Shown: positions 1 to 9,179 of the stretch, piece by piece
Layout: every line of letters begins with the position of its first letter
Numbering within the stretch: position 1 is the stretch's first letter
From: Paracoccus kondratievae
Lineage (GTDB): Bacteria > Pseudomonadota > Alphaproteobacteria > Rhodobacterales > Rhodobacteraceae
Length of the DNA stretch: 64,000 bases
Direction: 5' to 3'
Assembly (NCBI RefSeq): GCF_009301415.1
Contig: NZ_CP045072.1
Location: 1,107,001 to 1,171,000, forward strand
Made by a program: the position numbers and the translations under genes
The notes under the pieces: generated by a model
Told to the model about the DNA's origin: nothing
The model's input: only the letters and a program-made list of their open reading frames with translations
Databases searched by the model: none

Positions 1-618
1 TGGTCGACTCTGGGGTTGAAGTTGAATGTCTGCTTTCGATTGGCTTTTGCAGGAATGTTCGCCCTGCATTTGCGTTGCCTGGCGAAGTTACGAATTGCGT
101 CGGTATCATATGCCTTGTCGGCCAGGATCGTTGTGCCGGGCTGCAGATCGCTGAGCAGCTGGCGCATCCGCAGCCTGACCAGCCGTGAGTTCCAGGCGAA
201 CCGGTCGGCCATCTGCATCAACGAGAGCATGAATTTTCGTCGTCAGGCCACCGTGAGAACGCCCCATGCAAGGATCGGCAGAGCCCCCTTTTTAGCATTG
301 GCACCATGTTGGTGAACGCGAATGTAAGAGCTGTCGATCATGACGATATCTCTATCGTAACGCTTTGAAACCGCGTCCAGAAGGCGATCCCAGACACCCG
401 CTTTACGCCCCAGCGGGAGAACCGATTGTAAAGCGTCGTGCGTGGACCATAACGCTCCAACGCTCCGGCACATCTCGCCAGGACGAACCGGTCCTGAAAC
501 GCCACAGATTGCCGTTGATCTCCCGGCGGTTGTCGACACGTTCAATTCCACGGCTATTGGCCGGCAAGAGAGGTGCGATGATAGCCCATTCTTCGTCGCT
601 CAATTCGTGACGGCGCAT
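1..618 (-). pseudogene. IS5-family (IS427-like) transposase remnant, multiply frameshifted, cut by window edge
   Basis: Read on the minus strand from an ATG at 618, the sequence gives recognisable pieces of an IS5/IS427-type DDE transposase in different frames. The N-terminal piece (MRRHELSDEEW, SSWRDVPER) is followed by RYGPRTTLYNRF in another frame, then KAGVWDRLLDAVSKRYD and MIDSSYIRVHQHG in a third. Next comes GRSHGGLTTKIHALVDADG out of frame again, and finally ILADKAYDTDAIRNF. The first break is caused by a tandem duplication of gagcgttg near 450. At least four frame changes are needed, which is too many for programmed frameshifting, so the element is dead. Its C-terminal end lies beyond base 1. 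Confidence 0.88.
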
Positions 619-957
619 GGCAACCTCCTTTCAAGGAGATTGAATCACACACCGCCAATAAGATGAACCTTGTTTATGGGAACACTGCCCAGTGGATGAC
701 GGGATTTTCAGACCGTTGTTCTATCCCATACCCGCTGATGGCGCGGCTAGCGATGAAATGGCAGTTTTCGCAGGCACGTTCCAGATCTGGCGCAGGTCCT
801 GGCGAATATCCACCAGCATGGACGGTGCAAGCAGCGATTACGTACAAATTACTGCATTGATTTGCTTCGAGATCGACTGGAACGGGCAAGCATCTCTGGA
901 CCTTCACCGCATCTTGCGCCATATCTCTGACAGATCGATTTGATGAGGTCCAAACCC
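619..957. other. gene-free interval between IS remnant and NDUFA12 homologue
   Basis: No reading frame here resembles a protein and no RNA gene is apparent. The left part (about 619-660) should include the outer end of the IS element, but I could not define an inverted repeat because the other end is outside the window. The promoter of the downstream gene must lie here or inside the IS. The only clear signal is GAGG just before the start at 958. Confidence 0.5.
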
Positions 958-1332
958 ATGTCGCTTCTCCTGCGCTTTCTGACCTGGTGGAACAGCCAGA
1001 CCATCAACACTCAGGTCTGGACCAAGCTTTACGGCGAGAAGGTCGGCGAGGACGATCAGGGCAACATCTACTACCAGTCCCGCGACGGTAAGCGTCGCTG
1101 GGTCATTTATAACGGTGAATCCGAGGCAAGCCGGATTTCCCCTGAATGGCATGGCTGGCTGCACCACACCTACAAGCAGCCTCCGACACAAGAGCCTCTG
1201 GCCCATAAATCATGGGAAAAACCGCATCAGCCGAACCAGACCGGTACAGTTGAGGCTTATCATCCGGCGGGTTCGCTGTACCGTGCTGAGCCGGCCGCGC
1301 GCCGCGACTACGACGCTTGGCAGCCTGAGTAA
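958..1332 (+). CDS. NADH:ubiquinone oxidoreductase accessory subunit, NDUFA12 (17.2 kDa) homologue
   Basis: This 124-residue protein matches the NDUFA12/B17.2 family, a supernumerary subunit on the matrix/cytoplasmic arm of complex I that mitochondria share with alphaproteobacteria. Family hallmarks are the N-terminal [11 protein letters not shown], then [12 protein letters not shown] and [20 protein letters not shown], then WLHHT, with a proline-rich tail ending in YDAWQPE. I chose the ATG at 958 because homologues start there and GAGG lies just upstream; TTG 940 and ATG 943 are in frame but add nothing conserved. mlaD follows after 4 bp. The main nuo operon is not in the window. Confidence 0.93.
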   Translation: MSLLLRFLTWWNSQTINTQVWTKLYGEKVGEDDQGNIYYQSRDGKRRWVIYNGESEASRISPEWHGWLHHTYKQPPTQEPLAHKSWEKPHQPNQTGTVEAYHPAGSLYRAEPAARRDYDAWQPE

Positions 1333-1336
1333 ACCG

Positions 1337-1801
1337 ATGGTGAGCGCCGCTGAACGGGCCGAGCTTTGGGTTGGCGCGGCCGTTCTGGCCGTAGCGGCCG
1401 GCTTTCTTATCTGGTCCACATCGGGCGGCCGAACGTCAGGGCTTGGCGGTGGGTATGAACTGCGCGCGGCCTTTCCGAATGTCAGCGGCATTGAGGTCGG
1501 TACCGATGTTCGGGTTGCTGGGGTGCGGGTCGGACGGGTTGCCGGGATTGAGCTCGACCCCCAGACTTACCTTGCTGAGGCGCGGTTGAGACTGCCAGAA
1601 AGCATTCGTCTGCCTAGTGACAGTGCGGCACTGATACAGTCGGACGGGCTGCTTGGCGGTGCCTATATCGAATTGCAGCCGGGCGGCGCACCGGATGATC
1701 TGCCTCCGGGGGCCGAGATCGAGGATGTGCAGGGCGCTGTCAGCCTGATCTCGCTGATGATGAAATTTGTCGATGCGCAAACTGCGGATGACGAACAATG
1801 A
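1337..1801 (+). CDS. mlaD: MlaD-type MCE lipid-binding protein
   Basis: The 154-residue protein has one N-terminal transmembrane helix (about residues 8-26) and one MCE domain (about 37-120, including the LLGGAYIELQPGG segment). This is the layout of MlaD, the periplasmic membrane-anchored ring of the Mla ABC system that moves phospholipids between the outer and inner membranes. The mlaF, mlaE and mlaB partners are not adjacent, so they must be encoded elsewhere. The gene lies 4 bp after the complex I subunit gene, and its stop overlaps the next start (ATGA at 1798). An upstream in-frame extension exists but overlaps the preceding gene and is not conserved. GTG 1340 is an alternative start. 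Confidence 0.9.
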   Translation: MVSAAERAELWVGAAVLAVAAGFLIWSTSGGRTSGLGGGYELRAAFPNVSGIEVGTDVRVAGVRVGRVAGIELDPQTYLAEARLRLPESIRLPSDSAALIQSDGLLGGAYIELQPGGAPDDLPPGAEIEDVQGAVSLISLMMKFVDAQTADDEQ

Positions 1802-2295
1802 ATGACCTTCTGACCCGTGCCTGTCTTTGCCTTCTGTTCATCGCTGGCCCTGTCCTTGCTCAGGAGGACGAGGGGCAGGGTGAGGATGAGCAGTTGATGA
1901 TCGACCCGGCCTTCAGCGATGATCCTGCTGCTGTCGTCCCGGCCGAGCCCTCGGCGGCTGAGCGTCAGCGCGCTGCCGATCAGGCGCGTGGGCCTGAAAC
2001 TGCGGCGGGTACAGGTGCACTGCTGCGTGGCCTCGACAAGATCACTGGCCGGACCGAAGACTTTGATCTATCAGTTGGCCAGGTTGCCGAATTCGGCAGG
2101 CTTGAGGTCAGGCTGTCTGAATGCCGATATCCCGCCGCCGACCCGACTTCGGACGCTTATGCGGAACTGACCGTCACCGACAAGCGCGCGAATGCTCAGG
2201 TATTTGCAGGCTGGATGGTAGCCTCATCCCCTGCGCTGTCTGCGCTTGACGATTCGCGCTATGATGTCTGGGTGATTTCCTGCAACAGGTCGTAA
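1798..2295 (+). CDS. DUF2155 domain exported protein
   Basis: The 165-residue protein has a signal peptide (cleavage likely after ...GPVLA, about residue 21) and an acidic, disordered N-terminal third. A C-terminal DUF2155 domain (about 75-163) contains the LEVRLSECRYP, AYAELTV and VFAGWMVASSPALSALDDSRYDVWVISC blocks. Members of this family are often encoded next to mlaD and aat in alphaproteobacteria; a biochemical role is not established. Two cysteines (in SECRYP and the C-terminal ISCNRS) could pair in the periplasm. Translation is probably coupled to mlaD by the ATGA overlap. Its last 37 nt overlap the convergent aat gene. Confidence 0.87.
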   Translation: MNDLLTRACLCLLFIAGPVLAQEDEGQGEDEQLMIDPAFSDDPAAVVPAEPSAAERQRAADQARGPETAAGTGALLRGLDKITGRTEDFDLSVGQVAEFGRLEVRLSECRYPAADPTSDAYAELTVTDKRANAQVFAGWMVASSPALSALDDSRYDVWVISCNRS

Positions 2296-2897
2296 CACCC
2301 AGGCAGGGGCTGCGAGATCATATCTGCCTGAACTTGCAGAGCTGTGGCGAGGCGTCGTCTATATTCAAGTCTGGAGATAGTCTGCCCCCCCATCGAGGCC
2401 AGATGCGGGTTGGGGTACTGGGTATCCCACAGAACAAAGCCGCAGCGCGCCAGATGCACGGACATCCAGATCAGCGCAGCTTTTGAGGCATTCTCGCGCC
2501 GCGAGAACATACTTTCTGCAAAAAACGCGCCGCCCAACGTCAGCCCATACAGCCCGCCGATCAAGGTATCGCCGGTATAGATTTCCAGAGAATGGGCGTG
2601 GCCCATGCGGAACAGATCCAGATAAAGCGCGCGGAGAGGGGCGTTGATCCAAGTTTCGGGCCGGTCGGCGCAACCGTCAACCACGCCGGCGAAGTCGTTG
2701 TTCAAAGTTGCATGCCAGTCGCAGCGACGCAAGAAACGCCGCATTGAGCGCGAGACATGCACCCCGCCAACAGGCAGGATGCCGCGTTGGGCTGGATCAA
2801 ACCAGTAAAGCCGGGGGTCCGAGGCGGAATCCGCCATCGGAAATACCCCTTGCGCATAGGCGGCGAGCATTGTTCTGGCCGTCAGCTGCCCGGTCAT
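2259..2897 (-). CDS. aat: leucyl/phenylalanyl-tRNA--protein transferase
   Basis: Aat transfers Leu or Phe from aminoacyl-tRNA to proteins with N-terminal Arg or Lys, marking them for ClpS/ClpAP degradation. The 212-residue product shows the family signature throughout: YAQGVFPMA near the N-terminus, YWFDPAQRGILP, WINAPLRALYLDL, HSLEIY, GGLYGLTLGGAFFAESMFS and LWDTQYPNPHLASMGG. ATG 2897 is preferred; a GTG at 2921 would add eight residues. The gene ends inside the convergent DUF2155 gene. Confidence 0.95.
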   Translation of the reverse strand: MTGQLTARTMLAAYAQGVFPMADSASDPRLYWFDPAQRGILPVGGVHVSRSMRRFLRRCDWHATLNNDFAGVVDGCADRPETWINAPLRALYLDLFRMGHAHSLEIYTGDTLIGGLYGLTLGGAFFAESMFSRRENASKAALIWMSVHLARCGFVLWDTQYPNPHLASMGGQTISRLEYRRRLATALQVQADMISQPLPGCYDLLQEITQTS

Positions 2898-2940
2898 ATC
2901 GGGTTGCGCCTTCGTGCCCACCGCCGCATCGCCTGACCTC

Positions 2941-4302
2941 TCAGGTCCCGGACATCTCGCTTAGCCAGCGCTCGAGCCAGTGGATCGAGTAATTGCCGCT
3001 TTGGATATCGGGATTTTCAAGCAATGCGCGGAATAACGGTAACGTGGTATCGACCCCGTCCACGATCAATTCGCCAAGTGCGCGGTCAAGACGGGCCAAA
3101 GCCTCGTTCCGGTCGCGACCATGGACGATCAGCTTGCCGATCAGGCTGTCGTAATAGGGCGGGATGCGATAGCCGTCATAGATCGCGCTATCCATACGTA
3201 CGCCCAGACCGCCGGGGGCATGATATTGAGAGATTGTACCGGGCGAGGGGGTAAAGTTCGGCAGCTTTTCAGCGTTGATCCGCACTTCGATGGCATGGCC
3301 GCGGATCTGCAGATCCTCCTGGCGGAACTCCATCTCTTCGCCGGCAGCGACCAGGATCTGCTGGCGCACCAGATCGACGCCAAAGATCGCCTCGGTCACC
3401 GGATGTTCGACCTGCAGGCGGGTGTTCATCTCGATGAAATAGAACTCGCCGTCCTCGAACAGGAACTCGATGGTGCCAGCGCCGCGATAGCCAAGCTTGG
3501 CCATGGCATTGGCACAGATCTCGCCGATGCGCGCGCGCTGCTCAGCCGTGATGACCGGGCCCGGTGCCTCTTCAAACACCTTTTGGTGGCGGCGCTGCAA
3601 CGAACAGTCACGTTCGCCCAGATGCACCGCGCGGCCACGTCCGTCGCCAAAGACCTGGATTTCAATATGGCGCGGGCGCTGCAGGTATTTCTCGATATAG
3701 ACTTCGTCGTTGCCGAAGGCGGCCTTGGCTTCGGCTCGGGCGGTGCGGAAAGCGTTTTCCAGCCCGCCCTCGTCCAGCGCGACCTTCATGCCACGACCGC
3801 CGCCGCCAGCGGTGGCCTTGATGATCACCGGATAGCCGATTTCGGCCGCGATCTTGTGCGCTGAATCGACATCCGGCACGCCGCCGTCCGAACCCGGGAC
3901 TACGGGGATACCCAGGGATTTTGCGGTTTCCTTGGCGGTGATCTTGTCGCCCATGATGCGGATATGTTCCGCCGAAGGGCCGATGAAGGTGATGCCGTGA
4001 TCTTCGACCATCTGCACAAAGCCGGCATTCTCGGACAGAAAGCCATAGCCGGGGTGAATGGCTTGGGCGCCAGTGATCTCACATGCCGAAATGACGGCTG
4101 GCATCGACAGATAGCTGTCGGTCGAAGGCGGCGGGCCGATACAGACCGATTCGTCGGCCATGCGCACATGCATCGCATCGGCGTCGGCGGTGGAATGGAC
4201 CGCGACCGAGGCAATGCCCATCTCGCGGCAGGCGCGGATCACGCGTAGCGCGATCTCACCACGGTTGGCGATCAGGATCTTGTCGAACATGCCCTGGCTC
4301 AC
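2941..4302 (-). CDS. accC: acetyl-CoA carboxylase, biotin carboxylase subunit
   Basis: AccC carboxylates biotin on AccB using ATP and bicarbonate, the first half-reaction of malonyl-CoA synthesis. The 453-residue protein has the N-terminal biotin carboxylase domain ([13 protein letters not shown]), an ATP-grasp domain with the glycine-rich [12 protein letters not shown] loop (about 162-173), the catalytic [10 protein letters not shown] motif (about 291-300) and the C-terminal domain. The first codon is a GTG at 4302 overlapping the accB stop (GTGA). ATG 4290 ([11 protein letters not shown]) is the start most homologues suggest. It is encoded downstream of accB, in the usual accBC order. Confidence 0.96.
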   Translation of the reverse strand: MSQGMFDKILIANRGEIALRVIRACREMGIASVAVHSTADADAMHVRMADESVCIGPPPSTDSYLSMPAVISACEITGAQAIHPGYGFLSENAGFVQMVEDHGITFIGPSAEHIRIMGDKITAKETAKSLGIPVVPGSDGGVPDVDSAHKIAAEIGYPVIIKATAGGGGRGMKVALDEGGLENAFRTARAEAKAAFGNDEVYIEKYLQRPRHIEIQVFGDGRGRAVHLGERDCSLQRRHQKVFEEAPGPVITAEQRARIGEICANAMAKLGYRGAGTIEFLFEDGEFYFIEMNTRLQVEHPVTEAIFGVDLVRQQILVAAGEEMEFRQEDLQIRGHAIEVRINAEKLPNFTPSPGTISQYHAPGGLGVRMDSAIYDGYRIPPYYDSLIGKLIVHGRDRNEALARLDRALGELIVDGVDTTLPLFRALLENPDIQSGNYSIHWLERWLSEMSGT

Positions 4303-4814
4303 TCGACGACCATCAGGGGAGCGCCGAATTCGACCGGGCTGCCGTCATCGACGAGGATGCGCTTGACCGTGCCGGCGCGGGGTGAGGGGATGTGGTTCAT
4401 GGTCTTCATCGCCTCGACGATCAGAAGCGTGTCGCCCTCTTTGACTTGCTGGCCGATGGTAACAAAGGGCGTGGCACCGGGTTCGGGCGCAAGATAGGCC
4501 GTACCGACCATGGGCGAGGTGACGGCGCCGGGCAGGTTCGCCGGGTCCTCTTGCGGGGCGGGGACCGCTGCAGCGGCAGGCGCGGCGGCAGGCGCAGACG
4601 GTGCCGCAAAGACGGGGGCGGCTTGCACTGCGGGGGCTTGCCGGATCTGTTTCGACAGGCTGACGGTCAGCCGGTCATTTTCGTCGTATTCCCGCTTGAC
4701 GGTCAGCTCGGTCAGGTCGTTGCGATTGAGCAGTTCGGCCAGTGCCTGAATAAAGGCAACGTCGCCTTCGTGATGACGCTTTTCTTGACCCGCTTTGGTG
4801 GAATCGTCGCTCAT
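4299..4814 (-). CDS. accB: acetyl-CoA carboxylase, biotin carboxyl carrier protein
   Basis: The 171-residue BCCP has an N-terminal region needed for interaction with AccC, an Ala/Pro-rich flexible linker (about 60-95) and a C-terminal biotinyl domain. The biotin-accepting lysine lies in EAMKTMN (Lys137). The residue after the lysine is Thr instead of the common Met, a harmless variation. The gene precedes accC with overlapping stop and start. The 103 bp between this start and the end of the upstream acyltransferase gene is the likely promoter site for accBC; I saw no unambiguous -35/-10. Confidence 0.96.
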   Translation of the reverse strand: MSDDSTKAGQEKRHHEGDVAFIQALAELLNRNDLTELTVKREYDENDRLTVSLSKQIRQAPAVQAAPVFAAPSAPAAAPAAAAVPAPQEDPANLPGAVTSPMVGTAYLAPEPGATPFVTIGQQVKEGDTLLIVEAMKTMNHIPSPRAGTVKRILVDDGSPVEFGAPLMVVE

Positions 4815-4917
4815 GCCGTCCTCTGGATGTCGTTGTCAGGGTCCGCGTTCTGTTTGCGCGGCGGATTTGGGCGTCCTTATAGACCGTAGGGCAACCCAAG
4901 GGAAAGGGATTTGCCGC

Positions 4918-5808
4918 TTAACCCCGGCGTTTCCATCGCCGGTGCACCCAGAACCATTGCTCCATATGGGCGCGGACCAGACCTTCCAGGTGGTCGTTCA
5001 GGGCCTGCATCATGGTTTCGGGATCGCTATGGGGGATTGGCGCGCCGACCTCAACCTTGAAGCTCAGCCCGTCAGGCTGGCGCACCCCCGCAACCGGCAG
5101 GATCAGCGCGTCATAACGCAACGCCAGTTCGGCCGGGGTCAGCACAGTTTTCGTCGGCAGGCCAAAAAAGCGCAGCTCGACGCCGTGATCGTCAAACTGG
5201 TCAAAGCCAAGCGCCAGCATCCCGCCCCCCTTGAGAAAGCGCAACATCGCCGCAAGGCCGGCTCGTCCGCGCGGAAACATCGGCTGCGAGATCGAGTTCA
5301 GCGCCGGAATGTAATGGCGGTTGAACGCCTCGTTGTTCATTGGGCGATAAAGCGCACCGACTGGCCAATCTCGGGCAGCCAGCGCTGCGCGCATGGCGTC
5401 GTAATTGCCAAAATGCGCAGCGGCAAGGATCACGGGCCGGCCTGTCGCCGCTGCCTCTTCCAGAGCAGGCAGGCCGGGGCCGGTCAGCGGGTCTGAGGCG
5501 CGAACGCGGTCGGTGAATTCATTGGCCGAGTAGGTTTCGGCCAGTGAGCGCCCGGCGTTATCAGGCACGGCGCGGGTCAGGCGGCGGATCTCGGCCTCGG
5601 AAAGGTCGGGGCGGGCCATGGCCAGATTGGCGCGGATGCGCTGTCGCCAGCCGGCAAGCGGTGCCAGCACATGAGAAAAGAGATAGCCCATGGCAGGGAT
5701 ACGCCGCTCATATGGCAGCAGCCGCGCCAGCCCCATGACGGCCAGAAAGGCACCATTGGCAATGCGATCGCGCAGCGCGACGGGTTCCTGGGTTTCGGTC
5801 TCGCTCAT
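4918..5808 (-). CDS. LpxL/HtrB-family lysophospholipid/lipid A acyltransferase
   Basis: The 296-residue protein belongs to the LpxL/LpxM (HtrB/MsbB) acyltransferase family. The HX4D catalytic motif is present as AAHFGNYD (His132, Asp137), followed by GALYRPMNNEAFNRH, and a late FDQF...VELRFFGLPT block that lines the acceptor site. The C-terminus ends in MEQWFWVHRRWKRR, the typical family ending. The substrate could be a lipid A precursor or another glycolipid or lysophospholipid; the sequence does not decide. The start overlaps the stop of the upstream EamA transporter gene by 4 bp, so the two are co-transcribed. Confidence 0.9.
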   Translation of the reverse strand: MSETETQEPVALRDRIANGAFLAVMGLARLLPYERRIPAMGYLFSHVLAPLAGWRQRIRANLAMARPDLSEAEIRRLTRAVPDNAGRSLAETYSANEFTDRVRASDPLTGPGLPALEEAAATGRPVILAAAHFGNYDAMRAALAARDWPVGALYRPMNNEAFNRHYIPALNSISQPMFPRGRAGLAAMLRFLKGGGMLALGFDQFDDHGVELRFFGLPTKTVLTPAELALRYDALILPVAGVRQPDGLSFKVEVGAPIPHSDPETMMQALNDHLEGLVRAHMEQWFWVHRRWKRRG

Positions 5809-6743
5809 CGCGGTCCTTTGGTTGCGGCCCGGTTCATCGCGCGGGCCTCGCGCATCCAGACATACAGGCCAGCACCCACGATGATCAACGCACCTACGAC
5901 TGTCCAGATATCTGGCAGGTTACCCCAGAAGAGCCAGCCCCAGAATCCGGCCCAGACAAGGCCAGTATAACCAAAGGGCGCGATGGCGGCGGCCTCGGCC
6001 AAGGAAAAGGCCCGGATCAGCAGGGCTTGTGCCGCGGTGCCAAAGCATCCGAGCAGCAGAAAAGCCCACAGGTCGCCCATTGCGACCGGCTGCCAGAAGA
6101 AGGGCACCGCGACCGACGCAAGGACCGTGCCCACCACCGCTGACCAAAGGATCGAGGTCGATGTCGAATCGGTTCGCGCGATCCGGGTCAGAATCGCACC
6201 GGCGGCATAGGTAAAGGCCGCGACCAGTGCAAAAAGCGCGGCGGGATGAAAGACGCCTGCACCGGGGCGAATAATGATCATCGCCCCGCATAGCGCGGTC
6301 AGAATGCCAAGCAGCCGCCGGATACCGATGGATTCGCCCAGAAAGATCGCTGCCCCCAGCGTGATCAGCACCGGGTTGATGTCCATGATCGCGGTTGCCT
6401 CGGCCAGCCCGATGAACTGCAGCGCGCAAAAGAACAGCAGGATCGAGCCGAACTGGGTTACTCCACGAAAAAACTGCACGACCGGCCGTGATGAGGCAAA
6501 TGTGCTGCGCAACCGCGGCGCAAAGATCACCATCACAATGACAAGATTGGTGATGAACCGCGCCCAGACCACCTGCACCGGATGATAGCGGGCCGAGAGA
6601 TATTTTCCCGTCGCATCCATGAGTGTGAACAGCACAATTGCCAGCAACAGCAGCACGATACCACGCATCTGGGTTGCACGTGCCGGATCGCCCGGCTGAG
6701 CAAGAACCGGTGGCAGCGCGGCCGGATCGGCTTTCAGAGTCAT
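5805..6743 (-). CDS. EamA-domain (DMT superfamily) inner-membrane transporter
   Basis: The 312-residue protein has about ten predicted transmembrane helices made of two EamA repeats (about 30-160 and 175-300), the standard layout of the drug/metabolite transporter superfamily. Recognisable repeat motifs include RFITNLVIV, TAIMDINPVLITLGAAIFLGE in the first half and APFGYTGLVWAGFWGWLFWG in the second. The substrate cannot be inferred; S-adenosylmethionine, amino acid and metabolite exporters all occur in this superfamily. It is the first gene of a short operon with the acyltransferase. Confidence 0.85.
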   Translation of the reverse strand: MTLKADPAALPPVLAQPGDPARATQMRGIVLLLLAIVLFTLMDATGKYLSARYHPVQVVWARFITNLVIVMVIFAPRLRSTFASSRPVVQFFRGVTQFGSILLFFCALQFIGLAEATAIMDINPVLITLGAAIFLGESIGIRRLLGILTALCGAMIIIRPGAGVFHPAALFALVAAFTYAAGAILTRIARTDSTSTSILWSAVVGTVLASVAVPFFWQPVAMGDLWAFLLLGCFGTAAQALLIRAFSLAEAAAIAPFGYTGLVWAGFWGWLFWGNLPDIWTVVGALIIVGAGLYVWMREARAMNRAATKGPR

Positions 6744-6838
6744 GGCTGCGTCCTTTGGCTTGGGCGCTCAGGCGGCAGCAGGGTCAAAAGGGGGCCGCCG
6801 CGCAGGCATTGGGCAACGAGGGAAACCGAAAAGGGGCA

Positions 6839-6865
6839 GGGCCGCCGCGACTGACGCGGCGGCCC
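6839..6865 (-). terminator. intrinsic terminator downstream of transketolase gene
   Basis: An 11-bp perfect GC stem (6839-6849 with 6855-6865) has a 5-nt loop. On the minus strand it is followed after a few bases by CCCCTTTT, a short T-run. A second hairpin (7-bp stem, 6881-6887 with 6895-6901) lies between it and the tkt stop. Together they probably end tkt transcription. Confidence 0.65.
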
Positions 6866-6911
6866 GTAAGGTGCAAAGCAGCCGCGCGCATCAGGCGCGG
6901 CCCGCTGTTAT

Positions 6912-8933
6912 TCAGCCAAGCAGGCGGCGGGCCTCGGCGGCGGTGGCCTCGGCGGTGATCCCGAACTCTTTGTAAAGCGTCAGGGCAGGGGCCGAAGCGC
7001 CAAAGCCGGTCATGCCGATAAAGGCCGAAGTTTCTTCGCGGCCGCGCTCGCCCAGAAGCAGCCATTCCCACGGCTGGCGCACGGCTGCCTCGATCGCGAT
7101 GCGAACAGTCCCGGCAGGCAGGACCTTGCTGCGATATCCGGCGTCCTGATCGCGGAACAGTTCCATCGACGGGACCGAGACGACGCGGGTCGGAATGCCT
7201 TCTCCCTCCAGCGTTTCGCGGGCAGCAACGGCAATCTCGACCTCTGAACCCGAGGCCATCAGGATAACCTTGGGTTCGGCACTTGCCTCGCGCAGCACAT
7301 AGGCGCCACGGGCCGTGAGATTTTCTTCGCCCGAGTCCTCACGCAGGGTTGGCAGGTTCTGACGCGACAGCGCCATGACCGTCGGCGTGCTCTGGCTCGA
7401 CAGGGCGATTTCCCATGCCTCGGCGGTCTCGACCAGATCGCAGGGACGCAGGGTCACCGTGTTCGGGGTCGCGCGGCAGATCGCCAGATGCTCGACCGGC
7501 TGGTGGGTAGGGCCATCTTCGCCCAGACCGATCGAGTCATGGGTCATGACATAGGTAACCGGCAGCCCCATCAGCGCCGACAGACGCATGGCGCCGCGCG
7601 CATAGTCGGTAAAGCACATGAAGGTACCCCCATAGGGGCGGAAGCCGCCATGCAGCCAGATGCCGTTCATCGCCGCGCCCATACCATGTTCACGGATGCC
7701 GTAATGGATGTAACGGCCCTTGCGGTTTTCCGGTGAGAAGATGCCCAGATCCTTTGTCCGGGTGTTGTTCGATCCGGTCAGGTCAGCCGAGCCGCCCATG
7801 GTTTCGCCCAGTTCGGGGTTAACCACCTCAAGCACCATTTCGCTGGCCTTGCGGGTCGCGACCTTCGGACGGGTCTCAAGCGCCTGCTTTTTCAGCGCGG
7901 CGATGGCGGGCGCCAGACGGTCGCTGATCTCGCCCGAGATGCGACGGGCGAATTCATCACGGTTTTCTGTCCCATCGACACGGGTCGCCCAGGCCTCACG
8001 CTCAGTGCGACCGCGGGCACCGATAGCGCGCCATTCGCTCAGGATGTCTTCGGGGATGACAAAAGGCTCGGCCTGCCAGCCCAGTGCCCCGCGCGCGGCG
8101 GCGATTTCCTCGGCCCCCAGAGGCGAGCCGTGCACGCCCGAGCTGTCCTGCTTTTTCGGCGCACCAAAACCGATGATGGTCTTGCAGGCGACCAGAACGG
8201 GACGGTCGTCCCTGCCACTGGCCGCGTCCTTGAGCGCACGGTCGATATCGGCTGCGTCATGCCCGTCGCAGGATAGGGTACGCCAACCCGAAGCCTCGAA
8301 CCGTTTCAACTGGTCGGTCGAATCGGACAGCGACACCCGGCCGTCGATGGTGATGTCGTTATTGTCCCAAAGAACGATCAGGTTCTTGAGCTTCTGGTTG
8401 CCAGCCAGGGCGATTGCCTCCTGGCTGATACCCTCCATCAGACAGCCGTCACCGGCGATGACCCAGGTCTTGTGGTTGCACAGATCAGCGCCGAACTGGG
8501 CGCGCATCGCCTCTTCGGCGATAGCGAAACCGACAGCGGTTGCGATGCCCTGACCCAGCGGACCGGTCGTCGTCTCGACCCCCTCGGCATGGCCATATTC
8601 GGGATGGCCAGCGGTGATCGCGCCCCATTGGCGGAAATTGCGGATCTGGTCGATCGACATCTGCTCATAGCCGGTCAGGTACAGCAGCGAATAAAGCAGC
8701 ATCGAGCCGTGGCCCGCCGACAGCACGAAACGATCGCGGTCAAACCAGTTCGGCGCAGCGGCGTCAAATTTCAGATGGTTGCGAAACAGGACCGTGGCAA
8801 CGTCAGCCATACCCATCGGCATGCCGGGGTGGCCGGAGTTCGCGGCCTCGACGGCATCCATGGAAAGGGCGCGGATCGCGGTAGCGAGACGCCAGTGAGA
8901 GGGATCAGCCTTACGGCGGGAGGCGATGTCCAT
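6912..8933 (-). CDS. tkt: transketolase
   Basis: This is a thiamine-diphosphate enzyme of the non-oxidative pentose phosphate and Calvin pathways, moving two-carbon units between sugar phosphates. The 673-residue product contains the N-terminal [11 protein letters not shown] motif, the TPP/Mg motif [13 protein letters not shown]...[17 protein letters not shown], the catalytic glutamate in [13 protein letters not shown], and [15 protein letters not shown]. The ATG at 8933 ([12 protein letters not shown]) is chosen; a longer in-frame extension to 9059 has no conserved sequence. It is divergent from the NCS2 permease gene and followed by two hairpins. No neighbouring pathway gene is present. Confidence 0.96.
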   Translation of the reverse strand: MDIASRRKADPSHWRLATAIRALSMDAVEAANSGHPGMPMGMADVATVLFRNHLKFDAAAPNWFDRDRFVLSAGHGSMLLYSLLYLTGYEQMSIDQIRNFRQWGAITAGHPEYGHAEGVETTTGPLGQGIATAVGFAIAEEAMRAQFGADLCNHKTWVIAGDGCLMEGISQEAIALAGNQKLKNLIVLWDNNDITIDGRVSLSDSTDQLKRFEASGWRTLSCDGHDAADIDRALKDAASGRDDRPVLVACKTIIGFGAPKKQDSSGVHGSPLGAEEIAAARGALGWQAEPFVIPEDILSEWRAIGARGRTEREAWATRVDGTENRDEFARRISGEISDRLAPAIAALKKQALETRPKVATRKASEMVLEVVNPELGETMGGSADLTGSNNTRTKDLGIFSPENRKGRYIHYGIREHGMGAAMNGIWLHGGFRPYGGTFMCFTDYARGAMRLSALMGLPVTYVMTHDSIGLGEDGPTHQPVEHLAICRATPNTVTLRPCDLVETAEAWEIALSSQSTPTVMALSRQNLPTLREDSGEENLTARGAYVLREASAEPKVILMASGSEVEIAVAARETLEGEGIPTRVVSVPSMELFRDQDAGYRSKVLPAGTVRIAIEAAVRQPWEWLLLGERGREETSAFIGMTGFGASAPALTLYKEFGITAEATAAEARRLLG

Positions 8934-9179
8934 ATCGGGATTCCGTGCTGTTAGATTGGCGGCATGTCCTGATAGGCAGGCCAGCGCGCGGTTGCAAGCC
9001 GCGACCGGACCGCAAGGCCGGTTTCCCGGCATTCCTGCCGGTTTCCGCGCCACTTTCATCCCCGTTTTTCAGGGCAATACGATTTCATCGCCCCTTTGCC
9101 CGCATAAAGGATTTGCCGGCTGCCCGCGCGGGCCGCAAACTTGTGAAAAAGCAGCAAATCCAACAGCGAGAGGGTGACT

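Noticed and set aside
1337..1801. Complete Mla transport operon
   Set aside because: Only the MlaD component is present; mlaE, mlaF, mlaB and mlaC are not adjacent.
8934..9179. Possible purine or xanthine riboswitch upstream of the NCS2 permease
   Set aside because: No conserved aptamer core could be seen; only a short palindrome (GCCCGCGCGGGC, 9122-9133).
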